Positions 49,036 through 58,586 of a stretch of 64,000 bases of DNA are shown piece after piece. Source of the stretch: Paenibacillus sp. CC-CFT747 (GTDB lineage: Bacteria > Bacillota > Bacilli > Paenibacillales > NBRC-103111); the NCBI GenBank assembly GCA_030323305.1, contig CP106741.1:5083501-5147500 (forward strand). Direction: 5' to 3'. The notes beneath the pieces were generated by a model. That model had not been told where the DNA came from. It did not search any database and saw only the letters and a program-made list of their open reading frames with translations. Positions within the stretch are counted from its first letter, which is position 1; every line of letters starts with the position of its first letter. Position numbers and translations under genes: made by a program.

Positions 49036-49416
49036 CTAGTCTCCTTTAATGGCCGTGCACTCCACTTCCACAAGGAAGCCGTTCAACTGGCATGCGACGA
49101 CCGTTCGGGCCGGAAAGCTTCCTTCGAAATACTGCCCGAACACTTCGTTGAACCCGCTCCAATCGCCGATGTCGCTTAAGTAGACGGTTGCGCGAACGAT
49201 ATCCTCCATCGTAAACCCGTTGTCTTCCAGCAAATGCTTAATATTCTGCATAGTCATATGAGTCTGATCCATAATGTTGTCGCCGACCAGGCGCTTCTCC
49301 CGATCGAACGGGCCGAAGCCGGCCAAATACAAATGACTGCCGCGAAGCACGGCAGATGAATAGTTGCCGAACGGCGTATGGACGCGCGGTGATTCCAGAA
49401 TTTGTTTCGGTTTCAT
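49036..49416 (-). CDS. RidA/YjgF-family protein
   Basis: 126 residues, intact. SSAVLRGSHLYLAGFGPFD, NIKHLLEDNGFTMEDIVRAT and GSFPARTVVACQLNGFLVEV are canonical, with the conserved Arg of the imine-binding site in ARTVV and Glu near the end (VECTAIKGD). RidA proteins hydrolyse reactive enamines/imines; several relatives act in catabolic pathways of N-containing compounds. Placed between the creatininase-like and Gfo/Idh genes. Confidence 0.88.
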   Translation of the reverse strand: MKPKQILESPRVHTPFGNYSSAVLRGSHLYLAGFGPFDREKRLVGDNIMDQTHMTMQNIKHLLEDNGFTMEDIVRATVYLSDIGDWSGFNEVFGQYFEGSFPARTVVACQLNGFLVEVECTAIKGD

Positions 49417-49438
49417 GGGGTTCCACCCTCCTCAGGTC

Positions 49439-50187
49439 TTAAAGCTGCTCAGAAAATGCCACAAGCTTATCGGAGATAGCGGCAAAAAGCCGTTCTCCTT
49501 TCTCAGCGGAAGCGAGCGACGGCCGGCCGAACACCCCGGACGCCGTCAGCTCCCGGAAGTTGAACACCCTGGCAGCCGGGCCGCCATGCAGCATATCCTG
49601 ACGGAACAGCGGGCTGTCCGGTTGACGGCCGTCATCCTGAATGCGATCCTTTCGGACCTTGCCTCCATCCAAGTAAAGATACAAAGACGTCTCCAGCTCG
49701 CAGGCATGACCTAGGCCGCCAAGCTCCGATTCGCGAATGCTTTCAATTTCCTCCTGGCGATCGTCCAATAGTCCGACGCTGTAACGGCGACCGATTCATG
49801 ATCATTCTTCAGTTCCTGCAGAACGATCGAAAGAGGACTCCGGTTGCCTCCGTGACCGTTAAGCAGCCAAATGCGCTCGGCCCCCATGCCGATGAACGAC
49901 TTGCAGACCGAGACGAGCATTTGAATATACACCTGGTGATGCAGCGACAAAGTGCCCCCGAACGAGAGATGGTGCGGGGAATGGCCGAGCCACACGGTGG
50001 GCGCGAGCAGCAGCGTATCCGGCTTCCGGCGTTCCACCTCCTCCGCCAGCTTCGTCACGAGCCGCGTGTCGGTATCGACCGGCAGATGGGGGCCATGCTG
50101 CTCCATCGCCCCGGTGGGGAGGAGCACGGTCGTCCGGCTGTAATCCACTTCCTTCAATTCCATCCAGGTCATCTGTTGAAAAATCAA
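49439..50187 (-). CDS. Creatininase-family amidohydrolase (one frameshift)
   Basis: Metal-dependent cyclic-amide hydrolase fold. VLLPTGAMEQHGPHLPVDTD gives the Glu-His-Asp metal set, IWLLNGHGGNRSPLSIV the next His, and HACELETSLYLYLDGG the last Glu. A shift near 49757 joins YWTIAR to QEEIESIRESELGG. About 249 residues restored. The TTG at 50187 follows AAGGGATAGG; ATG 50172 is the alternative. Known members open creatinine, and others act in FAPy and mycofactocin chemistry, so the substrate remains open. Confidence 0.85.
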
Positions 50188-50197
50188 AGCGAAGCAC

Positions 50198-51697
50198 CTA
50201 TCCCTTCGAGCGATTCTCGAATTTGGCCAAGAGCTGGCTGGCGTTGCGGTACAAAATCTTCTCCTTCCAATCATCAGAGATCGGCAGATGATCGATCTGC
50301 TGAATGCGCTCCTTCGTATCCCGTTTCGAGGCAAGGGGGTAATCGGAGCCCCATACGATACGTTCGCCGCTCATCCGCTTCGCAATTTCGGTCATGCCCC
50401 AATGCGGGCACCCGCAGAAGCAGAGCCACATATTGTCGTATTGCAGAGCGGAAAGCATCGACTCGCGCCATAGATCGTTCAAGCCGCTATGGCCCATCAC
50501 CACTGTCAGATCGGGGTTGCGTCTCGCCACCTCGGCGATCTGGAACGGCTCCGTATAAGGAGGAGTCCCGTCGTGGAAGAAAAACAAGGTCTTGCGGGCA
50601 TTCGCTTCAGCCGCCACCTCCATGAAGCAATCCTCCAGCGGGCTGAACGCTTGCAGCCAAGGATGGAACTTGATGCCGATCATGCCTTGGGACAGGCAGC
50701 GGTCCATCTCTCGTACGGCCGGTTCCACGAGCCGCGGGCTGAACGTGCCTACCCCGGCAAAACGGTCCGGGCGCTTCGCGATGACGTCGAGTATGCGGTC
50801 ATTGTCTTCTTCCCAGTTGCTGAAAAAGCCGTCGAGCGGGAGGAGCAGGCTTTTCTCAATCCGGTTGCTGTCCATCTCCTCCAGAACGGTTTCCATGCGC
50901 GACGCTTCTTTATAGAAGTAAAGTCCTCCGGAGTAATGGGTATGAAAGTCGATCACCATGTCAGCGGCCTCCCTGCTCAGCAGCTTCTTCATATTGTCAT
51001 AGCCAATCATCCGGCGCTGCTCCTCGGTAATTTCGAGATCCAGGAGCTTGCCCGTTTCATGCTGAATGGACAAGTACGGGGAATCCGTCGAGAAAATGAC
51101 GCGTTCGGCTCCGAACAGCTCAATCGCATTCTCAATCGACGTCAGCATGTTGTAGGCGGTGTCTACATAGATATTGGCCGACTTCTGGACGGAAGGAACC
51201 GCATCGATCCAGAAGTCCGGGAAGCCGAAATGTCCTTGTATGAACACGCCTTCCGGGTATAAATCGGCCACATAGGAAAGTGCCATGGGAAGGGAAGAAA
51301 CCGGCGTCCCTGTGGCTATGTAGATCGGCAGTCCGTAGGAGACGGCCTTCTCAATGACCGGAAGAATGAAGGGGTCCGTCAGCTGGTAGCCCTGGTACAC
51401 CGGGTGCAGCTTCAGGCCGCTCATCCCGCTCTTGGCACAGCGCTCCAGCTCGTCCAGAGCCTGTTCGCCGAACCACGGATTCACGGTACAGAAGGCGGCG
51501 AACCGGTCCGGGTGTTTCTCCGTCAACCGGCGGACGTAGTCGTTGCCTTCCCGGTTATGAACCGCAATCGCTTGATCCCACGGCACGATGACCGCCGTCT
51601 CAATCCCATAGCGGTCCATCTGCTCCAGCAGCTCCTCCTCCCCCATTCCGTTCATCAATCCCTTGCCCACGTGACAGTGGGCGTCTATCCATTTCAT
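50198..51697 (-). CDS. Two amidohydrolase-2 domains in one reading frame
   Basis: 499 residues contain two complete ACMSD-like TIM barrels. The first begins MKWIDAHCHVGKG (HxH metal site) and ends near residue 246 with GAERVIFSTDSPYLSIQHET and KKLLSREAAD. The second begins MVIDFHTHYSGG at ATG 50959 and ends with GERIVWGSDYPLASKRDTKE. AGGGAGG lies eight bases before that internal ATG, and TGA is present one frame over just before it. So these may be two coupled genes merged by a one-base error, or a true fusion. Both barrels look active. Confidence 0.85.
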   Translation of the reverse strand: MKWIDAHCHVGKGLMNGMGEEELLEQMDRYGIETAVIVPWDQAIAVHNREGNDYVRRLTEKHPDRFAAFCTVNPWFGEQALDELERCAKSGMSGLKLHPVYQGYQLTDPFILPVIEKAVSYGLPIYIATGTPVSSLPMALSYVADLYPEGVFIQGHFGFPDFWIDAVPSVQKSANIYVDTAYNMLTSIENAIELFGAERVIFSTDSPYLSIQHETGKLLDLEITEEQRRMIGYDNMKKLLSREAADMVIDFHTHYSGGLYFYKEASRMETVLEEMDSNRIEKSLLLPLDGFFSNWEEDNDRILDVIAKRPDRFAGVGTFSPRLVEPAVREMDRCLSQGMIGIKFHPWLQAFSPLEDCFMEVAAEANARKTLFFFHDGTPPYTEPFQIAEVARRNPDLTVVMGHSGLNDLWRESMLSALQYDNMWLCFCGCPHWGMTEIAKRMSGERIVWGSDYPLASKRDTKERIQQIDHLPISDDWKEKILYRNASQLLAKFENRSKG

Positions 51698-51710
51698 CTC
51701 TTCCCCCTCC

Positions 51711-52819
51711 TTATGGTTTCACTCTCAGCTTCTCTATCTGATCCCAATCCACTGTAACGCCTAGACCGGGCCTATCCGGCACCTGCAATTCTCCATCGAT
51801 AATGAGCAGCTCTTCGACGGTGACATCCTCCGCATATCCGGTAAACCCACGGATGTCCGAAGCATACCGGGACAGATTCGGCATCGCGGCTGCCACATGC
51901 ACGGAGGCTGCCGCGCCGATCCGCCCCTCAGGCATGGAGCCGATGGTGCAGTCCTGCCGATACAGCTCGGCGAGCTCAAAAATCCGGCGGGATTCCCGGA
52001 TTCCTCCCGCTTCGGAGATATAGAGGTGAAGCATATCCCCGGCCCCGGCTTCCAGGTGGCGCTTGGCGTCCTCGGCGTCCCACACGCCTTCGTCAATTAA
52101 GACTAGAGCCTCCGTGTGCTCGCGGAGCCATGCCAGTTCCTTAAGCTGCTCACTGGGCAGCGGCTGCTCCACGATCTGTACGCCGTAATGGACCATTTCG
52201 TCGATTAACCGCTTGGCCTGTTTGGCGCTGGTCCAGGCCATGTTGACATCGACCCGGATTCGAATGGAATCCGAAATGGCATGGCGAATGCGTTTCAGCG
52301 TTTCCAGGTCCGTCTGCTCATCCAGCCCGACCTTCAGCTTTAGCTCTTTGTAGCCCTCGGCCGCCTTCCGGCACGCCACCTCCACCATGGACTCTACCGT
52401 TCCCATAGAAATTCCACCGGTAAGCGGCACGGTATTTCTCAGCTTCCCCCTAGCAGCCGATGAACGGGAAGCCCCGTCTCCTTTCCCCACAAGTCCCAAA
52501 GCGCCATCTCCACTCCCGCTTTGGCGAGAAGATGTCTCTTGGAGAATGCGCAAAACCCGTCCATGATGGTGCAGCCCTGCGTAATGTCCCCTACCTCCAA
52601 GCCAACGAGCCGCGGGGCCCACCTTTCGTTTACTTCCTGGCAAAGGGCATGCGCTCCCCCGAACCAGGCGAGCGCTATTTCCCCGGCGCCATAGTCGCCG
52701 TTCTCACTGCGAACAATGACAATCCCGTGGTTGGACGAGTGGTACTTCCCCCAGCTGTCGCTTACCGGTTCGCGAAGCGGTAGATTGATGGGGATGGCCT
52801 CAACCGATACTATTTTCAA
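51711..52819 (-). CDS. Enolase-superfamily enzyme (mandelate racemase/MLE subgroup) with one frameshift
   Basis: TTG 52819 follows GGAGGG by six bases. N-terminal capping domain: IVSVEAIPINLPLREPVSDS. A shift in the GGGGG run near 52447 joins HRLLGG to KLRNTVPLTGG. ELKLKVGLDEQTDLE has the K-x-K base; RIRVDVNMAW, VQIVEQPLPSE and ALVLIDEGVWDAEDA hold the three metal carboxylates. Restored length about 369. The pattern fits muconate cycloisomerase/dipeptide-epimerase or dehydratase-type members; exact reaction unknown. Sits between amidohydrolase genes. Confidence 0.87.
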
Positions 52820-52858
52820 ACCGAACCCTCCGTTCTCATCCCTTTACACCCTGCCGTT

Positions 52859-53698
52859 CTATGCTAACCCCAGCAATTCCGGCGTATTTTTATGAAGAAT
52901 CTTCTCAATGACCCGGTCCGGGACATGCGGCAGCTTGGTGCCCTGAGCCAGCCCATTGATGTTCTGAAGGGCGTCGACCATCCTCTGGACGGTGAAGAAG
53001 GGAAAATCCGTACCGAACAGCAGCTTATCTTCGATTCCATATTCAACCGCTTCCACCAAGGCGTTGTACATTTGCCAGGGCCGGCTTGCCAGGGCAGAAA
53101 TGTCGGTGAAGACGTTCGGATTTTTGCGGACCACACTGATCGTCTCTCCGATCCACGGGTGGCCCATGTGCGCGATGATCATCTTCAAATCCGGGAACGC
53201 CCTTGCTACCGGATCGAGATAGACGGGGCGGGACTTTTCCAATGGACCCATATGAACGAACGACGTGCCCTGGTGCCACATGATCGGCAGCTTAAGCTCC
53301 TGCGCCTTTGAATAAAGCGGAAAGCATATCGGGTCAAGTGGATGAAAGTCCTGGTAAATCGGAGCCAGCTTAAGCCCTTTCATGTTCCAATCTTTGACGA
53401 CTTGCTCCAGTATCCGTTCCGGGCTGTCCCGGTTGGGATCGACACTGGCGAAGCCGAACAGCCTTGTCGGGTCTTCCGCCGTATACTTCGCCACCCATTC
53501 GTTAGGTACATTGAAGCCCACGGCGGGGGCATCCAGGGCAAGCACAATTGCTCCTGAACAGCCGGCAATGGATTGCCGATGCTCCTCGGGTGTGCTGCTC
53601 AAGGTGAACTCCTCTCCCCACGCTTTCTTGGCATCCGCCAGAAAATGGCCGGAAAGGTGTTCTCTTTCCACCAGATGAGTATGACAGTCGAATATAAT
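52859..53698 (-). CDS. Amidohydrolase-2 family protein
   Basis: About 279 residues. The metal-binding FDCHTHLVEREHL lies upstream of the first GTG, so the true start must be near 53698. AAAGGAG sits there nine bases before an ATT, which is either an unusual start codon or a misread ATG. MWHQGTSFVHMGPLEKSRPV and MIIAHMGHPWIGETISVVRK give the later histidines; LLFGTDFPFFTVQRMVDAL gives the catalytic Asp. Third barrel of this type in the operon. Confidence 0.82.
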   Translation of the reverse strand: MIFDCHTHLVEREHLSGHFLADAKKAWGEEFTLSSTPEEHRQSIAGCSGAIVLALDAPAVGFNVPNEWVAKYTAEDPTRLFGFASVDPNRDSPERILEQVVKDWNMKGLKLAPIYQDFHPLDPICFPLYSKAQELKLPIMWHQGTSFVHMGPLEKSRPVYLDPVARAFPDLKMIIAHMGHPWIGETISVVRKNPNVFTDISALASRPWQMYNALVEAVEYGIEDKLLFGTDFPFFTVQRMVDALQNINGLAQGTKLPHVPDRVIEKILHKNTPELLGLA

Positions 53699-53735
53699 GG
53701 GAATCGTCTCCTTTGATTCGAAATGGGTTGCGAGA

Positions 53736-54610
53736 TTAACCTTTGATGGAGCCGATCAACATCCCCTTCATAAAATACTTCTGCAGGAAGGGATAGACGA
53801 CCATGATCGGAAATACGGTAATAACCGTCATCGCCATTTTCAAACTTTCGGGAGTAACGAAATGCATGGCCTCTTTATCCATCTGAAACTGTTCAATGGA
53901 AGTAATGGACTGTAGCGCTATGTACAAGACGTAGGAGAGCGGGAACAAGTCCGGGTTCATGGCATTGTAGTACTGGGTATCGATAAACGCATTCCATTGG
54001 CCTATGGCCGAAAAAGGGAAATGGCCGCTACCACCGGCGTACTTAACGGAAAGATGATCCGGAAGAATAAGTACAGATCGCTTGCGCCATCGATCAAAGC
54101 CGCTTCCTCGAGCTCCTTCGGTAAGCTTTCCACGTAGGTTTTGAAGAGAATCATATTAAACACACTGACGGCTCCGGGGACAATGTACACCCAGAACGTA
54201 TTGGTGAGCCCGAGCTTCTGAACGAGAAGATAGGAAGGAATCAGGCCGACCGAGTAATATAGCGTCAGAACAAAGAATCGGCGAAAAAAGCGTATCCCGA
54301 TCAAATCGTCCCGCGAGATAACATAACCGGCCATAGAAGTAATGAAGATCATCAGCGCGGTTCCCAGAACGGATCTTGCTATCGAGATATAGATGCTGTG
54401 CAGGAGATTGGGGTTCTTAAACATGGTTATGTACGATTCGAAGGTCGGGCTTCTCGGCAGCAGCAGGAACTTTCCGCTTACTTTCGTGGCATCGCTCAAG
54501 GAATAGTTGATCAGGTGAAGGAAAGGGAACACCATAACGACAAACAGGAGAAGCATGATCAAGGTATTCAGGACATCGAACAGCCGGTCTCCAAGAGAGG
54601 ATTTATACAT
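53736..54610 (-). CDS. ABC transporter permease, LplC/YtcP-like (one frameshift)
   Basis: Carbohydrate/peptide importer inner-membrane subunit of the MalG type, six helices. MYKSSLGDRLFDVLNTLIML at ATG 54610 (AAGGAG upstream). PKELEEAALIDGASDLYLFF is the EAA loop that contacts the ATPase. A shift in the TTTTT run near 54015 joins ISLFSAIGQWNAFIDTQYYN. The product restored is about 291 residues and ends MKGMLIGSIKG, the family end. Follows the other permease by 16 bases. Confidence 0.9.
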
Positions 54611-54626
54611 GAGAGATTCTCCTTCT

Positions 54627-55532
54627 TCAGAAAATGGATCTTTCCGTAAATTTCTTGGATAAGGCATTCACGCTGAAGACGAGAAGGATACTGACGACGG
54701 TCTTGATGATCCCGACAGCGGTGGCGTAAGAGTAATCCAGCTGCTTCAACCCGAATTTGTAGATATACATATCCAGGACCTCCATCCGCTCCCAGTTTGT
54801 CGGATTGGTGAACATGAAGTACAGCTCGAAGTTGGAATTCAGCACCCATCCGCTGTTCAGAATGAGAATGACAATAAGTGTTGGCATCAAGTTCGGAATG
54901 GTTATGTTCCATATTTTCTGAATGCGGCTTGCTCCGTCGATATCGGCCGCCTCGTACTGATCGGTGGGAATGGCCGAAATGGATGCCAAGAAGATGATGC
55001 TGATATATCCGATGGATTTCCAGGCTTCCAAGGCCACAACGAGAAACCAGGCATATTTGCCGTCTCCGAGAATATTTAGGCCCTGCGAGAGAAGACCCCA
55101 TTTGACGAGCAGCTGGTTGAGAATGCCCGAATTTTGGGCAAGGAAGCTGTTGGCGATGGAATAGGTAATGACGTAGGAGATGAAAAAGGGAAAAAAGGAA
55201 ACGGTTTGGATGGTTTTCAGGAAGAATCGGATGCGGATTTCGTTGAAGAGGATGGCTAGAATCAACCCGAAGGACAGATTGATGACAATGGACATGAGAT
55301 TCATGCTAAGGGTATTGCGGAGCAGGTAGATATAATCTTTACTTTGAACGAAGAACATTTTGAAATTATCCCAGCCGACCCAAGGAACGTCCCATATGCT
55401 TAACCCGACTTGGTAACGCTTGAACGCCATCGTCCAGCCGGCAAGCGGGATGTAATGAAAGATGAGCACCGCTATAACGGCGGGCGCCAGCATGAGATAC
55501 AAATACCGTTGTTTATAGAGCTTTGCCGCCAC
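54627..55532 (-). CDS. ABC transporter permease, LplB/YtdP-like
   Basis: 301 residues, intact, six membrane helices. YLYLMLAPAVIAVLIFHYIP is the first helix. DQYEAADIDGASRIQKIWNI is the EAA motif. The end VFSVNALSKKFTERSIF is typical. Start GTG at 55532 with GGGGGTG seven bases upstream. Works with the permease downstream and the lipoprotein upstream. No ATP-binding gene lies in the operon, so a shared MsmX-like ATPase is expected. Confidence 0.9.
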   Translation of the reverse strand: MAAKLYKQRYLYLMLAPAVIAVLIFHYIPLAGWTMAFKRYQVGLSIWDVPWVGWDNFKMFFVQSKDYIYLLRNTLSMNLMSIVINLSFGLILAILFNEIRIRFFLKTIQTVSFFPFFISYVITYSIANSFLAQNSGILNQLLVKWGLLSQGLNILGDGKYAWFLVVALEAWKSIGYISIIFLASISAIPTDQYEAADIDGASRIQKIWNITIPNLMPTLIVILILNSGWVLNSNFELYFMFTNPTNWERMEVLDMYIYKFGLKQLDYSYATAVGIIKTVVSILLVFSVNALSKKFTERSIF

Positions 55533-55558
55533 CTTACAGCACCCCCTTTCCGAAGATT

Positions 55559-55592
55559 GTCTGACAACCGGTTACCCGACCGGTTGTCAGAC
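55559..55592 (-). promoter_or_regulatory. Perfect intercistronic hairpin between binding protein and permease genes
   Basis: GTCTGACAACCGGT and its exact complement ACCGGTTGTCAGAC enclose a 6-base loop. No T run follows. Such stems between a binding protein and its permeases usually stabilise the upstream mRNA and lower downstream expression. Confidence 0.75.
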
Positions 55593-55613
55593 GTTTTGCG
55601 CCATTAGGATTTA

Positions 55614-57328
55614 TTACTTCTTGACTTTGCTCATTTCTTCTTTGTACATATCGTTGAACTTGGCGATGACTTTATCCGGATTCAATTTGTCATATTCCTT
55701 GACCAGGTCGTTGTAGATCTGGTCAAATTCCGCTTCGCTCTTCGCCATGATGAGCTTCGGCGTGTTCTTGACACGCAGATCAACCATTTTCTGATACGTT
55801 GGAGTCAGCTCCGAGGTTGGATCCAGCTTGATGTTGCCGATGATGCCCACCTTGGCGCCTTTGCCGTTCTTCTGCCACCAGTCGATGGACGATTTCCAAC
55901 CCAGCTTCTGGAATACCGCCATGGACTCAGGCGATTGAATGAGCTCATCGCGGAGCTGCGGATCGTAGGTGAACCCGTAAGGCTTGCCGTCTTTGCCCGC
56001 ACGCACATCTTTGCCGAAGACTTCAAACAGATTGATCCCGATTCGGTTATCCGGATTTTTCGTTTCCGTCTTATATAGGTCCGTCGGTACGCGCTTGCCA
56101 TTCTGCACGGTGAAATGCTTGCCTTCGATGCCGTCCTGCATCAGGATTTGGCCTTCTTCGGAAGCAAACCAGTCCAGCATCTCGACGATCCGTTTCGGAT
56201 CTTTGGCGTTCTTCGTGATGACCGTTGAGTAGAACGGATAAATATCCAGCTCCATCATCAAGCGCTGTTCTTTGTTCTGCACCTGCCGGTTGCTCTGGAT
56301 CGGCATCATAACATACTGCTGGTCCCCGCGACCCGAAGCTTTGATCTTCTTATTGTCTGCCGTACCGCTGGAATACCAGGAGGTAAGCGCGCGTCCGCTG
56401 TTCATTTTCTCTCCTACCTGCGCTACTTTATCCGTAAAGCTTTCGGGATCGAGAATGCCTTCCCGGTACAGACGGTTGAAAAACTTAAAGGAGTCGACGA
56501 CATCCTGGTTTTTGAAATAATCCAGGAATTTATTCTCCGCACTGCTGAACAGTACGCCTTCGTTGCCGCCAACACCTGTTGTTTTGCCGCCCTTCTCGTA
56601 CATAATTCCGGCAATCCCCGCCATGCCCCAGGCTTCTCCGAAGGGAGCGACCATTCCGATGGTTTTGGAACCGTCGGGAGCGGTCGGGAAGTCCTTCATC
56701 GCCTGCTTCAGGAATTTGACCCAATCGTCTTCCGACACGAGGCTCGGATAACCCTGCTTTGCCAGAGCATCAATTCGGGTCCAGACGTCATTCCCGGTTC
56801 CAAGGGAAGTCGAATCGTAGTTCCGGAACTCCCACTTGTAAAGCTTCCCGTCGGTCGATAATGCTTTCCAGAAGGGAATCTGCTCTTTCCACCGGTTGGA
56901 GAAATTCGGCATCTGCGGAAGGTATTCGTCAAGGGGAGAAGCGCTCCTGCCTGCTGGTATTTCTTGAAATTGATGTTCCCTTGGATCCACATGATCTCCG
57001 GATAGTCCTTGGCCGCGAGCATCAGATTGGTTTTCTCATCATAATTTCCTGCATAGGGGACATATTCGATGACAATATTGAATTTATCCTTAATCACTTT
57101 TCCGATTTCCGTTTCATCGCTGCGTTTGATTTTGCCATCCCCGCCAGGCACCAAGTACTTGATGACATATTCCGATTTCGCTGCAGAAGGTGAATTAGAA
57201 GGCGAGCTGGTGCCAGCAGCACTCGGTGAGGGTGCAACCTCCCCAGTTTTCGAACAAGCCGCTAAGAAGACAACCGGAAGACATAATGACCAAACAAACG
57301 CTTTACGCCTCTTATGTAACCATCCCAT
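55614..57328 (-). CDS. Lipoprotein solute-binding protein, LplA/family 1 (one frameshift)
   Basis: ATG 57328 follows AAAAGGGG. Signal FVWSLCLPVVFLAACSK has lipobox LAAC, then a Ser/Pro-rich linker. A shift in the CCCC run near 56938 joins QQAGALLP to LDEYLPQMPNFSNRWK. KQGYPSLVSEDDWVKFLKQA, RALTSWYSSGTADNKKIKAS and EMLDWFASEEGQILMQDGIE are family blocks. About 570 residues restored, the large LplA type. It delivers the operon's substrate to the two permeases; oligosaccharides or modified peptides are typical ligands. Confidence 0.9.
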
Positions 57329-57447
57329 TGCAACATCCCCTTTTACCTGTTTTCGTCCAGCAGAAATAGAAACTAACCTTCCTGAAACCGGGTTCAAACG
57401 GCAGTAAAAGCCAACACCTCCTTTTTAATTCTGCCACAAAGATCGTT

Positions 57448-57565
57448 TCGTTCCATATGTTGAACGATAATATGATGTTGTTCTAAATAAAGGATAATCC
57501 GCCCCAATACTCCTGTCAACGAGTTTTTTGTAATTGATGTTTAGATATTGTAAAATGAACGATAA
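57448..57565. promoter_or_regulatory. Divergent promoters with palindromic IclR operator candidates
   Basis: TCGTTC-N8-GAACGA (57448-57467) is a 20-bp palindrome just downstream of a minus-strand promoter TTGACA-17-TATCCT (57514-57519, 57491-57496) for the transporter operon. The 10-mer TGAACGATAA occurs in it (57461-57470) and again at 57556-57565, at the start of a plus-strand promoter TTGTAA-17-TAAAAT (57528-57533, 57551-57556) for iclR. Repeated half-sites suggest one regulator controls both directions. Confidence 0.65.
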
Positions 57566-57618
57566 CGCACTATGATAAGGATTATTTCCTCAAAATATAT
57601 TCAATAGGTGGAACGAAA

Positions 57619-58415
57619 ATGAAAATGGATACCGAAATTCAGAAAGCCAAATACTCCGTCCCCGCTCTCGACAAAACGATGGTCATTTTGGACCATTTGT
57701 CGAAAAACAGTAAGGAGTAAGCTTGTCTGATCTTAGCAGCGAGCTAGGTCTTCCCAAAACCAGTGTTTTTAATATTATGCAGACGTTGGAGGCCTATAAT
57801 TGGGTCCGCAAGGATAGCAGCGGATTGTTTCAGCTTGGACTAAAGCTTTATAGTTTGGGAATGTCTTCGCTGCGGAACTTAAACATCAAAGGTTCTTTCG
57901 TTCCTTATTTGGAACAGCTGCGGGATGACACTCATTTCACCGTACATCTCTGCTCTTACGAGAAAGGCGAAACCGTCTGCCTGGAGAAAATCGAAGGCCC
58001 CGGAACCATCCGGTTCCTCTCCTACGTCGGAGAACGGAAGCTGATGAACACAACCTCCGTCGGAAAAGCAATAGCAGCATATTTACCGGAGAATGAGCTC
58101 CAAGTCGTCTTCTCCAAAGGATTCAACAACCTGACTCCCAACTCCATTACCAATGAACGGGAGTTCCGGGAACATCTCGTTCAGATTCGCCAATTTGGGT
58201 ATGCTGTGGACGATGAGGAGGGCGAGATCGGGGTTCGCTGCTTGGGCGCGCCCATTTTCATGGAAGACGGGCTAATGTTCGGCGCGGTGAGCGTCTCGAC
58301 ACTGAAAAGCAACCTGCCCGTTCAGAAGTTCCAGGAATACGGCCAGCTGCTCATGCAGGTTGCAGAGAAGCTCTCCCGCAGCCTCGGTTACGCCGGTTCC
58401 TATCCCAAGCAATAA
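57619..58415 (+). CDS. IclR-family transcriptional regulator (one frameshift)
   Basis: The ATG at 57619 opens MKMDTEIQKAKYSVPALDKT. A missing base near 57715 splits it; restored KNSKxVSLSDLSSELGLPKT gives the winged-helix, followed by SVFNIMQTLEAYNWVRKD. The effector domain has TTSVGKAIAAYLPENELQVV, DDEEGEIGVRCLGAPIFM and GAVSVSTLKSNLPVQKFQEY. About 265 residues. Divergent from the transporter operon and probable regulator of both it and the M55 gene. Confidence 0.9.
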
Positions 58416-58586
58416 GAAGAGAGGTCGTTCCAAAAGTCATCATCGATGACCGGGACGGCCTTCTTGAGCTAAGCTTACTTTTTACGATAATCGAAAACCC
58501 GCTTAGCTGCGTTCCAATATTTTCACTAGAGGTTCGTTATTTTTCTAAAAATAGGCGTGAATTCTAGGACGAGAGGATGAGGGAGC

